From contig JADKBB010000007.1 in NCBI GenBank assembly GCA_016715195.1, positions 62,001-126,000 of the forward strand: a stretch of DNA of 64,000 bases, written 5' to 3'. This stretch comes from Candidatus Villigracilis proximus (GTDB taxonomy: Bacteria > Chloroflexota > Anaerolineae > Anaerolineales > Villigracilaceae). Within the stretch, counting starts at the first letter, position 1, and the number at the start of each line of letters is the position of its first letter. Below, one piece after another: positions 24,716-32,914 of the stretch. The position numbers and the translations under genes were made by a program. The notes under the pieces were generated by a model. It searched no databases and was not told the DNA's origin. It saw only the letters and a list, made by a program, of their open reading frames with translations.

Positions 24716-26716
24716 TTACTGCAATATGAAATAAAAAATTGTGCCTTTATTAATTTGTGATTCTATCCAGATGCGCCCGCCGTGGATTTCGATGATTCTT
24801 TTTACCAGTGCGAGACCAATGCCTGTGCCGCTGCTGTTGGTATCAAGCTTGTTAAACAGGCCAAATATATTTTCGTGAAATTGAGGCGCAACGCCAATGC
24901 CGTTGTCTTTTACATAAAATATGGTCTGGTTCTGTTCGTTTTTGCTCGTTCCAATTTCTATGCGTGGACGGGGCTGGTCGCCCATAAATTTTATGGCGTT
25001 ATCGATCAGGTTTTGAAATACCTCCACCATGCGAACCCGGTCACATTTTAGGGTGAGGGTATTACTTTCATATTCGATCTGTACATTTTTCGCCTGGATC
25101 TGTCCATATACGGCCTCAAGCGCATCTTTAACGATCTCATTGAACGAGACTTCAACCGGCGGGTTTATCAATCGTCCGATGCGTGAAAGGTCGAGCAGGT
25201 CTTGCAGTAAATTCTGCATTTTTTCGACTGCGGTTTCAATGCGGGAAACATCCCGTCTGAATTTTTGAAAATCTCCTTCCTGTGCGTCCCGTTCAAGGTA
25301 GCCGAGAAAACCTCTGATGGTGACCAGTGGTGATTTGAGATCGTGCGAGACGGTATATGTGAAACGCTCGAGTTCGGCATTCTTTGCTTCGAGTTCCACG
25401 ATGAAATTTTTGCGTTGGGATAGCTCGCCTTGCAGCGCGGAATTAAGGCGCGCGTTTTCGATGGCAAGACCTGCATAGCCGCCGAATAAGCGCAGGGCTT
25501 CCAACTGGTCTGCTGTGATAAGGCGTTTTGTAATGTTGTTATCGGCACAAATGACGGCTACAGGTTTATCTCCTGCCCAGGCGGCGACGGCCACAAAATC
25601 TTTAACGCCATACATTTCATCTCCGGTTGCGACATTGTTTTCCACGTCATAGTTATTTGTGAAATATACGCCATCGGGGTTTTGTAGTAAGGTGGCGAAT
25701 GTGGCTCCGATCGGGAATGAAATATCCCAATGCTCCACGATCTGTCCTTCGTTGTTTGTGCCGATCGTATCATCCATCGTGTTTCGTTCAGCGTTATACA
25801 GGAAGATCGCCAGCCGGTCAAATTCCAGATCGTCATGCACGCCATGCCAGATTTTTTTGATCGTTGAGCGCAGATCGTTGGACTCGGTCACGCGTTTGCC
25901 GAGTTGGACTACCTTTTCAAGCATAATGCGCCGGCGTTGTTCAATTTCCTGGGCATTTTTGCGTTCGGTAATTTCGCGCGCAATACCTGTCGTGCCGATC
26001 ACTTCTCCATTCTCATTGAGGATGGGAGTCTTTGTAGTCTCCACCCAGTATGTTCTGCCGTTGCTGTCAACCTGGAATTCTTCATCAGTTTTGCGTTGAC
26101 GGGTTTGCATGACGAGCAGATCATCTCCGCGATACTTTTTGGCAAAACTTTCCTGCCAGATATCGAAATCAGTTTTACCGGGAATTTCATCCATTTGCAT
26201 TCCGACGGTTTTAACAAATTGTTCGTTGACCGCAATATAGCGGCTGTCTTTATCTTTTAACCACGCCATATCCGGAATATTGTTCAGAATTGCCGCTTGT
26301 TGCAGAAAAATTTTCTGTAATTTTTCCTGTGATTCTTTCTGCTCGGTAACATCGCGTGAGATGCCAATGGTTCCGATGACAAGCCCCGAGGAATCTTTCA
26401 CGGGTACTTTGGTGGCGGAGAGCCAGCGCGGTTTTCCATCATCGGTCGGATTAAATTCAATCCGATTCAAAATCGCCTGACCGGTTTCTATGATCTGTTT
26501 TTCTTCCGCCATGAATTCCTGCGCCAGTTTGGAGTTTTGAAAATCGAGATCGGTTTTGCCGATGACATCCCGTGGATTGTCGACTTTTAAGAATCTGGCT
26601 TGTGCCTGATTAATGCGCACAAAGCGCGACTCGACATCTTTGAAATATACAGTATCGGGAATATTATCCAGAAAGATTTGCAGGAGATCGCGTTCGTGCG
26701 CCAGCGTTGCTTCCAT
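24716..26716 (-). CDS. PAS-PAS-GAF sensor histidine kinase, C-terminal part
   Basis: 666 residues. Two PAS domains (about 10-125 IFLDNIPDTVYFKDVESRF, and 135-250 ILNNIPDMAWLKDKDSRY), a GAF domain (about 265-430), a linker helix, a HisKA domain with H-box SHDLKSPL near residue 455, and an HATPase domain with NLIDNAIKF, DNGIGV and SGTGIGLALVKRI. The ATG at 26716 sits exactly at the end of an A10 run and has no ribosome-binding site. The upstream frame ends in RDITEQKK, which runs directly into MEATLAHERDLLQ after a one-base correction, so this is the second half of one 983-residue protein. Confidence 0.9.
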   Translation of the reverse strand: MEATLAHERDLLQIFLDNIPDTVYFKDVESRFVRINQAQARFLKVDNPRDVIGKTDLDFQNSKLAQEFMAEEKQIIETGQAILNRIEFNPTDDGKPRWLSATKVPVKDSSGLVIGTIGISRDVTEQKESQEKLQKIFLQQAAILNNIPDMAWLKDKDSRYIAVNEQFVKTVGMQMDEIPGKTDFDIWQESFAKKYRGDDLLVMQTRQRKTDEEFQVDSNGRTYWVETTKTPILNENGEVIGTTGIAREITERKNAQEIEQRRRIMLEKVVQLGKRVTESNDLRSTIKKIWHGVHDDLEFDRLAIFLYNAERNTMDDTIGTNNEGQIVEHWDISFPIGATFATLLQNPDGVYFTNNYDVENNVATGDEMYGVKDFVAVAAWAGDKPVAVICADNNITKRLITADQLEALRLFGGYAGLAIENARLNSALQGELSQRKNFIVELEAKNAELERFTYTVSHDLKSPLVTIRGFLGYLERDAQEGDFQKFRRDVSRIETAVEKMQNLLQDLLDLSRIGRLINPPVEVSFNEIVKDALEAVYGQIQAKNVQIEYESNTLTLKCDRVRMVEVFQNLIDNAIKFMGDQPRPRIEIGTSKNEQNQTIFYVKDNGIGVAPQFHENIFGLFNKLDTNSSGTGIGLALVKRIIEIHGGRIWIESQINKGTIFYFILQ

Positions 26717-27668
26717 TTTTTTTTTGCTCGGTAATATCCCGCACCGCGCCGTAGATCCCGATCAACCTGTTTTCTTTTTCATCCCAAATTGGATGAGCAA
26801 AGATTTGCTCCCAGCGTATCTCTCCATTCTTTGTAAACGTGCGGATTTCTGATTTGATATCCTGATTCTTATGAAGGCTTTCCATATCCTGCGTATCTTT
26901 TTCGCGATCATCAGGATGAACATGCGCCAGCCAACTGCCGCTGGCGAGATACTCTTCATAGGTGTAGCCGGTCATCTTTTCAAACGCACCTGCCACCCAG
27001 CTTAATCCCGCCTCACCGTTTTTTTGTACTTCAGTGGTAAAGGTGTAATCCGAACTGACCTGCGATATTAAACGATATTTTTCCTCGCTTGCGTGCGCGC
27101 GATGCAATATTTTTTCCACCGTGTTCCTGGATAAATATTGCAGGATCATCCCCATCGGAAAAATGGCAAGGCTTATCACCCAAATCGACATGGAACTTCC
27201 CGGAGCGGCAAATACTAATTTTTCCTGTGCTTCCGCGTAGACCATTGCCCCGCCCGCGATCAGTGACAAGGCGGTGATCGCAAATGTGACTCTTCCGCTG
27301 GCTAATATGCCGGCGATCACAATCACAAGCGGATACCCTAATAAATAAGCCTCCCCATGCACGCCTCCACCTGTCACAGCAGAAATCGTAAAGAAGAACC
27401 AAAATGAACTGATCTGAATCATCGAAGCCGCGTAGACATATCCGCGGTGTAAAAGGAATAAAAGAAAAAAATTGATCGCTTCACCAATAATACCTTGCGT
27501 CAAAGCGCGCGCAGTAAACTCAGGCGTTTTGAGCAGGGTATAAGAAACATAAGGAATGGGCACAAAGATCAGTCCCCACAGGATCGTGTGAAGCAAATAT
27601 GCGTGGTGTGTTTTTTCATCATCGTTGAAAACAGGCGGTGCCAGCATTTTCTTTAAAAAAATAAACAT
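26664..27668 (-). CDS. Membrane sensor + PAS domain, N-terminal part of the same histidine kinase
   Basis: Residues 1-190 contain about six hydrophobic helices (FVPIPYVSYTLL, GIIGEAINFFLLFLLH and others), a typical multi-helix input module (7TM-like). A PAS_3 domain follows at about 200-315 with VSSDYTFTTEV, GYTYEEYLASGSWLAHVHPD and GIYGAVRDITEQKK. The last 17 residues (NGSNAGARTRSPANLSG) are out of frame and artificial: the true continuation is in the other frame at 26716. A ribosome-binding site AGAGGG lies about 10 bases upstream. It follows selB by 15 bases and may be co-transcribed. Confidence 0.85.
   Translation of the reverse strand: MFIFLKKMLAPPVFNDDEKTHHAYLLHTILWGLIFVPIPYVSYTLLKTPEFTARALTQGIIGEAINFFLLFLLHRGYVYAASMIQISSFWFFFTISAVTGGGVHGEAYLLGYPLVIVIAGILASGRVTFAITALSLIAGGAMVYAEAQEKLVFAAPGSSMSIWVISLAIFPMGMILQYLSRNTVEKILHRAHASEEKYRLISQVSSDYTFTTEVQKNGEAGLSWVAGAFEKMTGYTYEEYLASGSWLAHVHPDDREKDTQDMESLHKNQDIKSEIRTFTKNGEIRWEQIFAHPIWDEKENRLIGIYGAVRDITEQKKNGSNAGARTRSPANLSG
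26716..26725 (-). other. A10 homopolymer at the histidine-kinase frameshift
   Basis: Ten consecutive A on the minus strand; nine (or twelve) would join the two open frames without a break. May be a sequencing error or a site of transcriptional slippage. Confidence 0.85.
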
Positions 27669-27683
27669 AAATAATTTACCCTC

Positions 27684-29570
27684 TTAATTTTCTGGCATCC
27701 CTTCGCGCTGGGTGACACCGATCGAATCCAAATGTTCCAATAATGCCTGAACATATTTTCTTGTGGTGTTGAGCATATCACGCGTTTCGCCCAGCGTGAT
27801 CAGTCCGTTTTTCTTTAACTCAGCGCGGATCCTTCCCGTCATTTCATCGTAATCTTTTTTGCGGAAGATGACATCCTGTGAAACGGTGATCAACTCGCCC
27901 AGCTCGATCAAGGCATTCAGGACTTCCTCCCCCGCCTCAGATTGACATTCCTTGACGCTCGGCGTGGCATACGGATTCTTTTCAAACCTGCGCATCAATT
28001 CTTTAACTTTGAGCTGGTCTGCCCCATTGAACTTTATCTCATGGTTGGTTTTTGCCAGCCAGATCGAATACTCAGTGATCGCGTGATCGGCCGCCAGTTT
28101 GTGAATGACACTATTGAACACACGCGCCGCGAGTTTTAACTTGCTCTTCAACTCTTCACGTGGAATGCCGCGCCTCAATGGAAACTGCCTGTGGTAAGAC
28201 TCAAGGGTCGCCGAAATTTTTTCACTTAATGTATTCCAGTGGGGCAGTGCAACGATCAACATGTCACTGCTTGTTTTTGCCTCGCCCGCTTCGAGCGCAA
28301 CCAATTGACCATTTTGCAGTAACGCATTAAGCGCATCTTGCGCATTGGATGCTTCCAGACGGGATTTCGCCGTCACATCTTTTATGCCCGCGATATTAAG
28401 CGCAAGCGCGGCTTCGAATAAAACTTCTTCGGGAGTGCCTTGCATGAGTGATTCAAGTGACTTGAGCACACTTTCATCGAATCGTTTGTGTCTGCCTTTG
28501 GGTTGGTGGTCAATGATGCTCCCGCCGCCAAGTGTTTCACTGGGGGAGGGGCGGCGCAATATATAGCGGTCTCCGCGCACCGTGACCACGGGATCGCGCA
28601 GTTCAAGCTGGATCCAGGCTTCTTCGCCCGCGTTGAGTTCTTCCACGCCCAACAGGCGCAATGTGGCGATGGTTTCACTCGCGCCCACAAAAAACTTTAC
28701 TTCGTCGCCATGTTTGATGGCAGCGGATGCATCTTTGAGCAAACGAAAACTTGCATCGACTCTGCGGGTGGCTTGATATTGATTCGGATGGACGATCACT
28801 TCGCCGCGTTTGATCGATTCTGTGTCCACACCTGAAATATTTACAGCGGTGCGTGAACCAAGCACAGCGGTTTCTTCTTTCTTCTTGTGAGTTTGCAGCC
28901 CTCTGATTCTGCCTTTTAAACCGGCGGGCAAAATTTCCACTTCATCGCCGACAGAGAGATGACCGTCGCTGAGAGTGCCGGTTACCACGGTGCCGAATCC
29001 GCTCATGCTGAAGACGCGGTCAATCGGCAGTCGCGGACGGTTCAGGTCGAGTCGTGCCGGTTTCTCTTCAAGGATTTTGCTGAGGGTGGTGATGAGGGTT
29101 TCGAGTCCTGTTTTGGTTTTGGCAGAGACTCTCACGATGGGTGCGTCGCGCAGGACGGTGTCACTCACAGCACCACGAATGTCTGCTTCCAAAAGATCAA
29201 GCCAGGTCGCGTCAGATGCGATGTCTGTTTTTGTCAGAACGATTAATCCAGCGGGAATCTGTAATAAGTCTAATATCGCAAGATGTTCTTTGGTTTGGGG
29301 CATGACGCCTTCGTCGGCGGCGATGACCAATAATGCGGCGTCGATGCCCCCAATGCCTGATAGCATATTTTCAATAAAATCACGATGGCCGGGGACATCG
29401 ACGATGCCCACTTCTTCGCCGTTGGGCAGGGTGAGCCAGCCGAAGCCAAGCTCAATGGTCATCTCACGCGCCTGTTCTTCTTTGAGGCGGTCTGGGTGCG
29501 TGCCTGTAAGCGCCGCAATTAATGTGGATTTTCCGTGATCTACGTGACCTGCTGTGCCAATAACTCTCAT
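27684..29570 (-). CDS. selB: Selenocysteine-specific elongation factor SelB
   Basis: 628 residues from ATG 29570. The GTPase domain begins GTAGHVDHGKSTL (G1) with DVPGHRDF (G3) and LTKTD (G4); domains 2 and 3 follow (FSMSGFGTVVTGTL, HKKKEETA). The C-terminal third, about 400-628, consists of winged-helix repeats, the part that binds the SECIS RNA hairpin; this tells it from EF-Tu. It delivers Sec-tRNA at in-frame UGA codons. No selA, selC or selD and no selenoprotein is evident in this window. The frame is open six residues further upstream. Confidence 0.95.
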   Translation of the reverse strand: MRVIGTAGHVDHGKSTLIAALTGTHPDRLKEEQAREMTIELGFGWLTLPNGEEVGIVDVPGHRDFIENMLSGIGGIDAALLVIAADEGVMPQTKEHLAILDLLQIPAGLIVLTKTDIASDATWLDLLEADIRGAVSDTVLRDAPIVRVSAKTKTGLETLITTLSKILEEKPARLDLNRPRLPIDRVFSMSGFGTVVTGTLSDGHLSVGDEVEILPAGLKGRIRGLQTHKKKEETAVLGSRTAVNISGVDTESIKRGEVIVHPNQYQATRRVDASFRLLKDASAAIKHGDEVKFFVGASETIATLRLLGVEELNAGEEAWIQLELRDPVVTVRGDRYILRRPSPSETLGGGSIIDHQPKGRHKRFDESVLKSLESLMQGTPEEVLFEAALALNIAGIKDVTAKSRLEASNAQDALNALLQNGQLVALEAGEAKTSSDMLIVALPHWNTLSEKISATLESYHRQFPLRRGIPREELKSKLKLAARVFNSVIHKLAADHAITEYSIWLAKTNHEIKFNGADQLKVKELMRRFEKNPYATPSVKECQSEAGEEVLNALIELGELITVSQDVIFRKKDYDEMTGRIRAELKKNGLITLGETRDMLNTTRKYVQALLEHLDSIGVTQREGMPEN

Positions 29571-29610
29571 GGCTCTATTTAACCACAAAGTTATTGTAAA
29601 CAGGCATTAA

Positions 29611-29649
29611 GAAAAAAATCTGCAGAAAATTTTCTGCGGATTTTTTTTC
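29611..29649 (-). terminator. Terminator of the coiled-coil protein gene
   Basis: AATCCGCAGAAAA and TTTTCTGCAGATT pair with one mismatch; A- and T-runs flank it on both sides. It is directly after the coiled-coil gene's stop. Confidence 0.85.
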
Positions 29650-29650
29650 T

Positions 29651-30847
29651 CTATTTTTTGGCCGTCTTTTTGCCATGCCCCATGATGCGCTGATAGGAGG
29701 TCATCCATTCATGTACAACGTTCATCAGTTCCTGTAATTCTTTTTCGGTTGCATCTGTGGTCTGGTGCATTTGATCTTGCAGGACTTGCAGTGCGTCGTC
29801 GAGCGGAGTGATGCGGCCTTCTGTTTTTTGCACATCCTTGCGGATTTCGCGGAATGATTCTTCAGAAGAAAGGCTGTAGCCGGTCCAGCGTTTTTGGTCG
29901 TCGGCTTTGAAACTGACCCATTCCTGTCTGAGCCGGTCTTCTGTCAGGCGCTGCATTTCGGTCACTTCGTTGATGCGGCGTTCAAGTTTTGTGTTGAGTT
30001 CGAGGTAGGTTTCCTGGGCTTTCTTGGCGCCGCGCAGGGCTTCATCCAGGCTTTGTACGTGTCCATCCAAATTTGCGGCTTCTTTTTGAAAGGCTTCGTA
30101 TTTTTCCTTCCATTGTTTCCAGGCGTGGTCGCGGTCTATTTGCGCGATGGCTTGCTGTTCCAGGAAGGCGGTCTGTGCTTGTTTGCGCTCCAATTCAGAT
30201 GCGATCAGGTCTGTAAAACGATTTTCGATATTTCGCAAACTGTCGGCATGGACAATATATTTGTCGCGGTTTTCGTCCACGCGTTTGCGGATGGAGGTCA
30301 TTTCGCCTTGAATATCGGTAACACGTTTGAGGTCATTCTTGCGTGTTTCTTCTGTGGCTTTCAATGCATGAAGTACATCTTCGTTTGAGCGGGTGGCTTC
30401 GTCAACGTGTGTTTTGAAATCGCTCACATTATCTTTCATGCGTTGTATTTCGTCACCGCGTTCTTTTAGTTGTTTTTTAAATTCTGTCAGGCTGGTGGTG
30501 GTGGTGGTTTTTAATTGCGACAGGGTTTTGTTGATCTCAAGCAGTTCAGGTTGATGCTGTTTGGCGATTTCGCGTTCGCTGCGTGTGTGTGCCTTGTCGT
30601 TATCTTCAATGATCTTGATGATGTCGTTGCGTTGACGGGTGATCATCGCTTCAAATTGTTCCACACGTTTTGTGGCGGGCGTGATATCTGTGATTTGCTT
30701 GCTGATGGTTTTGATCTGTTTGGAAACCGCGTTGACCGTTGTTTCAAAGGAATTCAAACGCTCACTTAACGCGGCAAGGGTATCCTTGTTTTCGCGTTGC
30801 TGCTTGTCCAGCCATTCGAGTCGCTTGATGATTTGTTCAAATTCCAT
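29651..30847 (-). CDS. Long coiled-coil protein of unknown function
   Basis: 398 residues, almost wholly predicted to be coiled coil: heptad-like leucine/isoleucine spacing with high Lys/Glu/Gln content from IIKRLEWLDKQQRENKD to the C-terminal YQRIMGHGKKTAKK. There is no signal peptide, membrane helix or catalytic motif. The TTTTTSLTEF stretch near residue 115 is a local threonine run. Such proteins may be structural or scaffold proteins; no function can be named. Ribosome-binding site GGAGAACAAC, and an extended -10 promoter 38 bases upstream. Confidence 0.75.
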   Translation of the reverse strand: MEFEQIIKRLEWLDKQQRENKDTLAALSERLNSFETTVNAVSKQIKTISKQITDITPATKRVEQFEAMITRQRNDIIKIIEDNDKAHTRSEREIAKQHQPELLEINKTLSQLKTTTTTSLTEFKKQLKERGDEIQRMKDNVSDFKTHVDEATRSNEDVLHALKATEETRKNDLKRVTDIQGEMTSIRKRVDENRDKYIVHADSLRNIENRFTDLIASELERKQAQTAFLEQQAIAQIDRDHAWKQWKEKYEAFQKEAANLDGHVQSLDEALRGAKKAQETYLELNTKLERRINEVTEMQRLTEDRLRQEWVSFKADDQKRWTGYSLSSEESFREIRKDVQKTEGRITPLDDALQVLQDQMHQTTDATEKELQELMNVVHEWMTSYQRIMGHGKKTAKK

Positions 30848-30885
30848 GTTGTTCTCCGATATTTGTGGGGAAATAGATGCGTTAA

Positions 30886-30891
30886 ATTATA
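30886..30891 (-). promoter_or_regulatory. Extended -10 promoter of the coiled-coil gene
   Basis: On the minus strand CCGGCGTGCTATAAT, identical over 15 bases to the helicase promoter at 5968-5982. Confidence 0.6.
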
Positions 30892-30901
30892 GCACGCCGG
30901 C

Positions 30902-32299
30902 TTACTGTCCCAGATGATCGAACAGGGTGGGCAGGTTGGCAATGAAAAGCTGTAAGATCTGCGGAAACGTACCGAGGATGAATAACCCGATCACACCCAG
31001 CCCGAGCATAACGCCTTGTACCCAGGATTCGTTTAACTCCCAGGGTTTGTTTTCCTCTGCCATCACAAAAACTGCGAGTGTGCGAATTGCTGCGATCAGC
31101 AGACCGAATAAACCTGCAAAGGCCCAGAAGGAAATTGTAAGCGATTGCCCTGCCAGTTCCTGCCACAAGGCGATACGCGCCGGAAAGCCAGCCAGTAATG
31201 GAAACCCTGCCACTGAAAGATGTGCAAAGATGAGGGCGGCAACTGCGATGGGGTAACTGCGTGCCAGTCCCTGTACTTCGCTGAAGCGTAATGAATAGGC
31301 TTTGCGTTTAATGATCGAGAGCGCCAGAGCCCACACGGCTAATTCCAATCCGCGCGGAACGAGCAGCAGAAACGTGACATTGACCACTTCAGTGGATTTC
31401 AGACTCATGGCGAGTATCAGCAAACCTGTTTCTGCGATGGCGGCATAGCCCATGATGCGCCCAAGATGCCGCTGTAAAGATGCGAAAATTCCGCCGCTTG
31501 CCACCATAAATACCCCGGCAAATATAATGGCATTTGAGAGCTGGGGTGAAGTACGCAGCCATGTGTAGCGGTCTAAAAAGCCAAGTGCAAATATGACCGT
31601 GAAAGTAGGTAATGCCCAAAGCAGGAAGCCGGTTACATAAGGCGAGGCTTCTTCCATCAACATCGGAATCCAGTTGTAGAGCGGAAAGACTCCGAGCAAA
31701 AAGGCAAATCCCAGTCCGAGCATGGTTCCGGCTTGTGTCGTTGTGCCCAGGTCACCGGGGCTAGCTTCAACACCTGCAAGCATCCACCCTGAAAATAAAA
31801 TGAACGGCATGGCAAGGGTTTGGTAGATCAGAAAACGCACCACGCCCCGCCCGGGTTTTTGATACGGAAGAACAAGCAGCGGGATGACCAGCATGGCTGC
31901 CATTTCGAGCAGAAGCGCGGCGAAGAGGAAAGGTTCCACGGCGATCGAGGCGGTTAATAATGCCACGATCATTAATCCGATTGAAACGAATCTGTTTTTT
32001 GTTCCAGAAGCCTGTGTACCAAAGAACCATAACGCGGCCAATCCGTAGATGATCGCCAGCAAAGGCCCGTCTGCGGTATGCAAGGCAAAACTACGCCCAA
32101 AGAATTGAATGGTCGATGAAATCTTAAAGGAGACCGGCCCCAATAATTGTGCAATGTCAATCGGGATGATCAGAGCGGTGAGTGAAAGAATTGCAGCAAC
32201 CACTCCGCCTGTCACCGGTGCGCGCTCTTCACGTAAAAACAATAAGATCAAAACGCCTGTCGCAAAGGGGACAAGGATCCATAGGATGGGCGCGCTCAT
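30902..32299 (-). CDS. NuoN-like proton-conducting membrane subunit (divergent)
   Basis: 465 residues, about 13-14 hydrophobic helices, with the Proton_antipo_M pattern. The glutamate of the conserved helix-5 motif is kept (FAALLLEMAAMLV), and MEEASPYVTGFL corresponds to the APAPVTAFL loop of NuoN. The helix-7 lysine normally before VPxHxW is not seen (FAFLLGVFPLYNW). Its start overlaps the preceding gene by 4 bases. It is the last of three genes that together resemble part of the complex I/Mrp membrane arm. It may work with other subunits encoded elsewhere, or in a non-respiratory antiporter. Confidence 0.8.
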   Translation of the reverse strand: MSAPILWILVPFATGVLILLFLREERAPVTGGVVAAILSLTALIIPIDIAQLLGPVSFKISSTIQFFGRSFALHTADGPLLAIIYGLAALWFFGTQASGTKNRFVSIGLMIVALLTASIAVEPFLFAALLLEMAAMLVIPLLVLPYQKPGRGVVRFLIYQTLAMPFILFSGWMLAGVEASPGDLGTTTQAGTMLGLGFAFLLGVFPLYNWIPMLMEEASPYVTGFLLWALPTFTVIFALGFLDRYTWLRTSPQLSNAIIFAGVFMVASGGIFASLQRHLGRIMGYAAIAETGLLILAMSLKSTEVVNVTFLLLVPRGLELAVWALALSIIKRKAYSLRFSEVQGLARSYPIAVAALIFAHLSVAGFPLLAGFPARIALWQELAGQSLTISFWAFAGLFGLLIAAIRTLAVFVMAEENKPWELNESWVQGVMLGLGVIGLFILGTFPQILQLFIANLPTLFDHLGQ

Positions 32300-32913
32300 G
32301 CGGTTTCCTCATCTTCTGAATCAGGTGGGTAGACCCCGGCGATCAATAAATAGGAGCCGACAATGCCCAACCCTAAATTGGTTACGGCCAGTAAACCCGC
32401 AACCAGAATGGAACTTTCGATGGCAGCGTATAGGATTTCAAAACCGGTCAACATGGTGAGTAGACCGAGGATCACACGTAACAAGTTGGATGTCACCCCC
32501 AGGTGGACGACTCCCGCGCCGATCAGAATCAAACTGCCTGCGATCACCTGCAAACCGAGGCCGGGAATTGCCGCTTCGATGCGTGGTGTCGACCCTGCGG
32601 CAACCAGTGTAACAATGGCGATTAAGATCATTCGGAACCATCTTCCACGCGGCCAGAAGGTTTCTTCGTTTTCCTCTTCAATATGCGACAAGCCTAAGCG
32701 CGTCATACCGAGCGCGGCGACGACCATCCAGCCGGTGACCAGTTTTGCGGAACCCATCACAAAAGGCAGGTGACGTGTCACCAGCCAGAATGCGGCGATA
32801 TATTGCACCGCAAGCGCGCCCAGGCTTACACGCCAGTCACGATTGATCAGCATGGCTGTGGATGTTGCTACGATCAGTGCTACGGCGATCCAGGAGACGA
32901 TTTCAATCAACAT
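32296..32913 (-). CDS. Small membrane subunit, NuoJ/NuoK-like
   Basis: 205 residues with six or seven hydrophobic helices. The C-terminal half (LIGAGVVHLGVTSNLLRVIL, LTGFEILYAAIE) resembles NuoK/MrpC proteins with a glutamate in a membrane helix. The N-terminal half (IAVALIVATSTAMLINRDWR and others) is less recognisable and might be NuoJ-like. It lies between two antiporter-like subunits with almost no spacing (start 32913, previous stop 32915; 4-base overlap with the next gene), so the three genes form one transcriptional unit. Assignment is by fold and context and is tentative. Confidence 0.6.
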   Translation of the reverse strand: MLIEIVSWIAVALIVATSTAMLINRDWRVSLGALAVQYIAAFWLVTRHLPFVMGSAKLVTGWMVVAALGMTRLGLSHIEEENEETFWPRGRWFRMILIAIVTLVAAGSTPRIEAAIPGLGLQVIAGSLILIGAGVVHLGVTSNLLRVILGLLTMLTGFEILYAAIESSILVAGLLAVTNLGLGIVGSYLLIAGVYPPDSEDEETA

Positions 32914-32914
32914 C

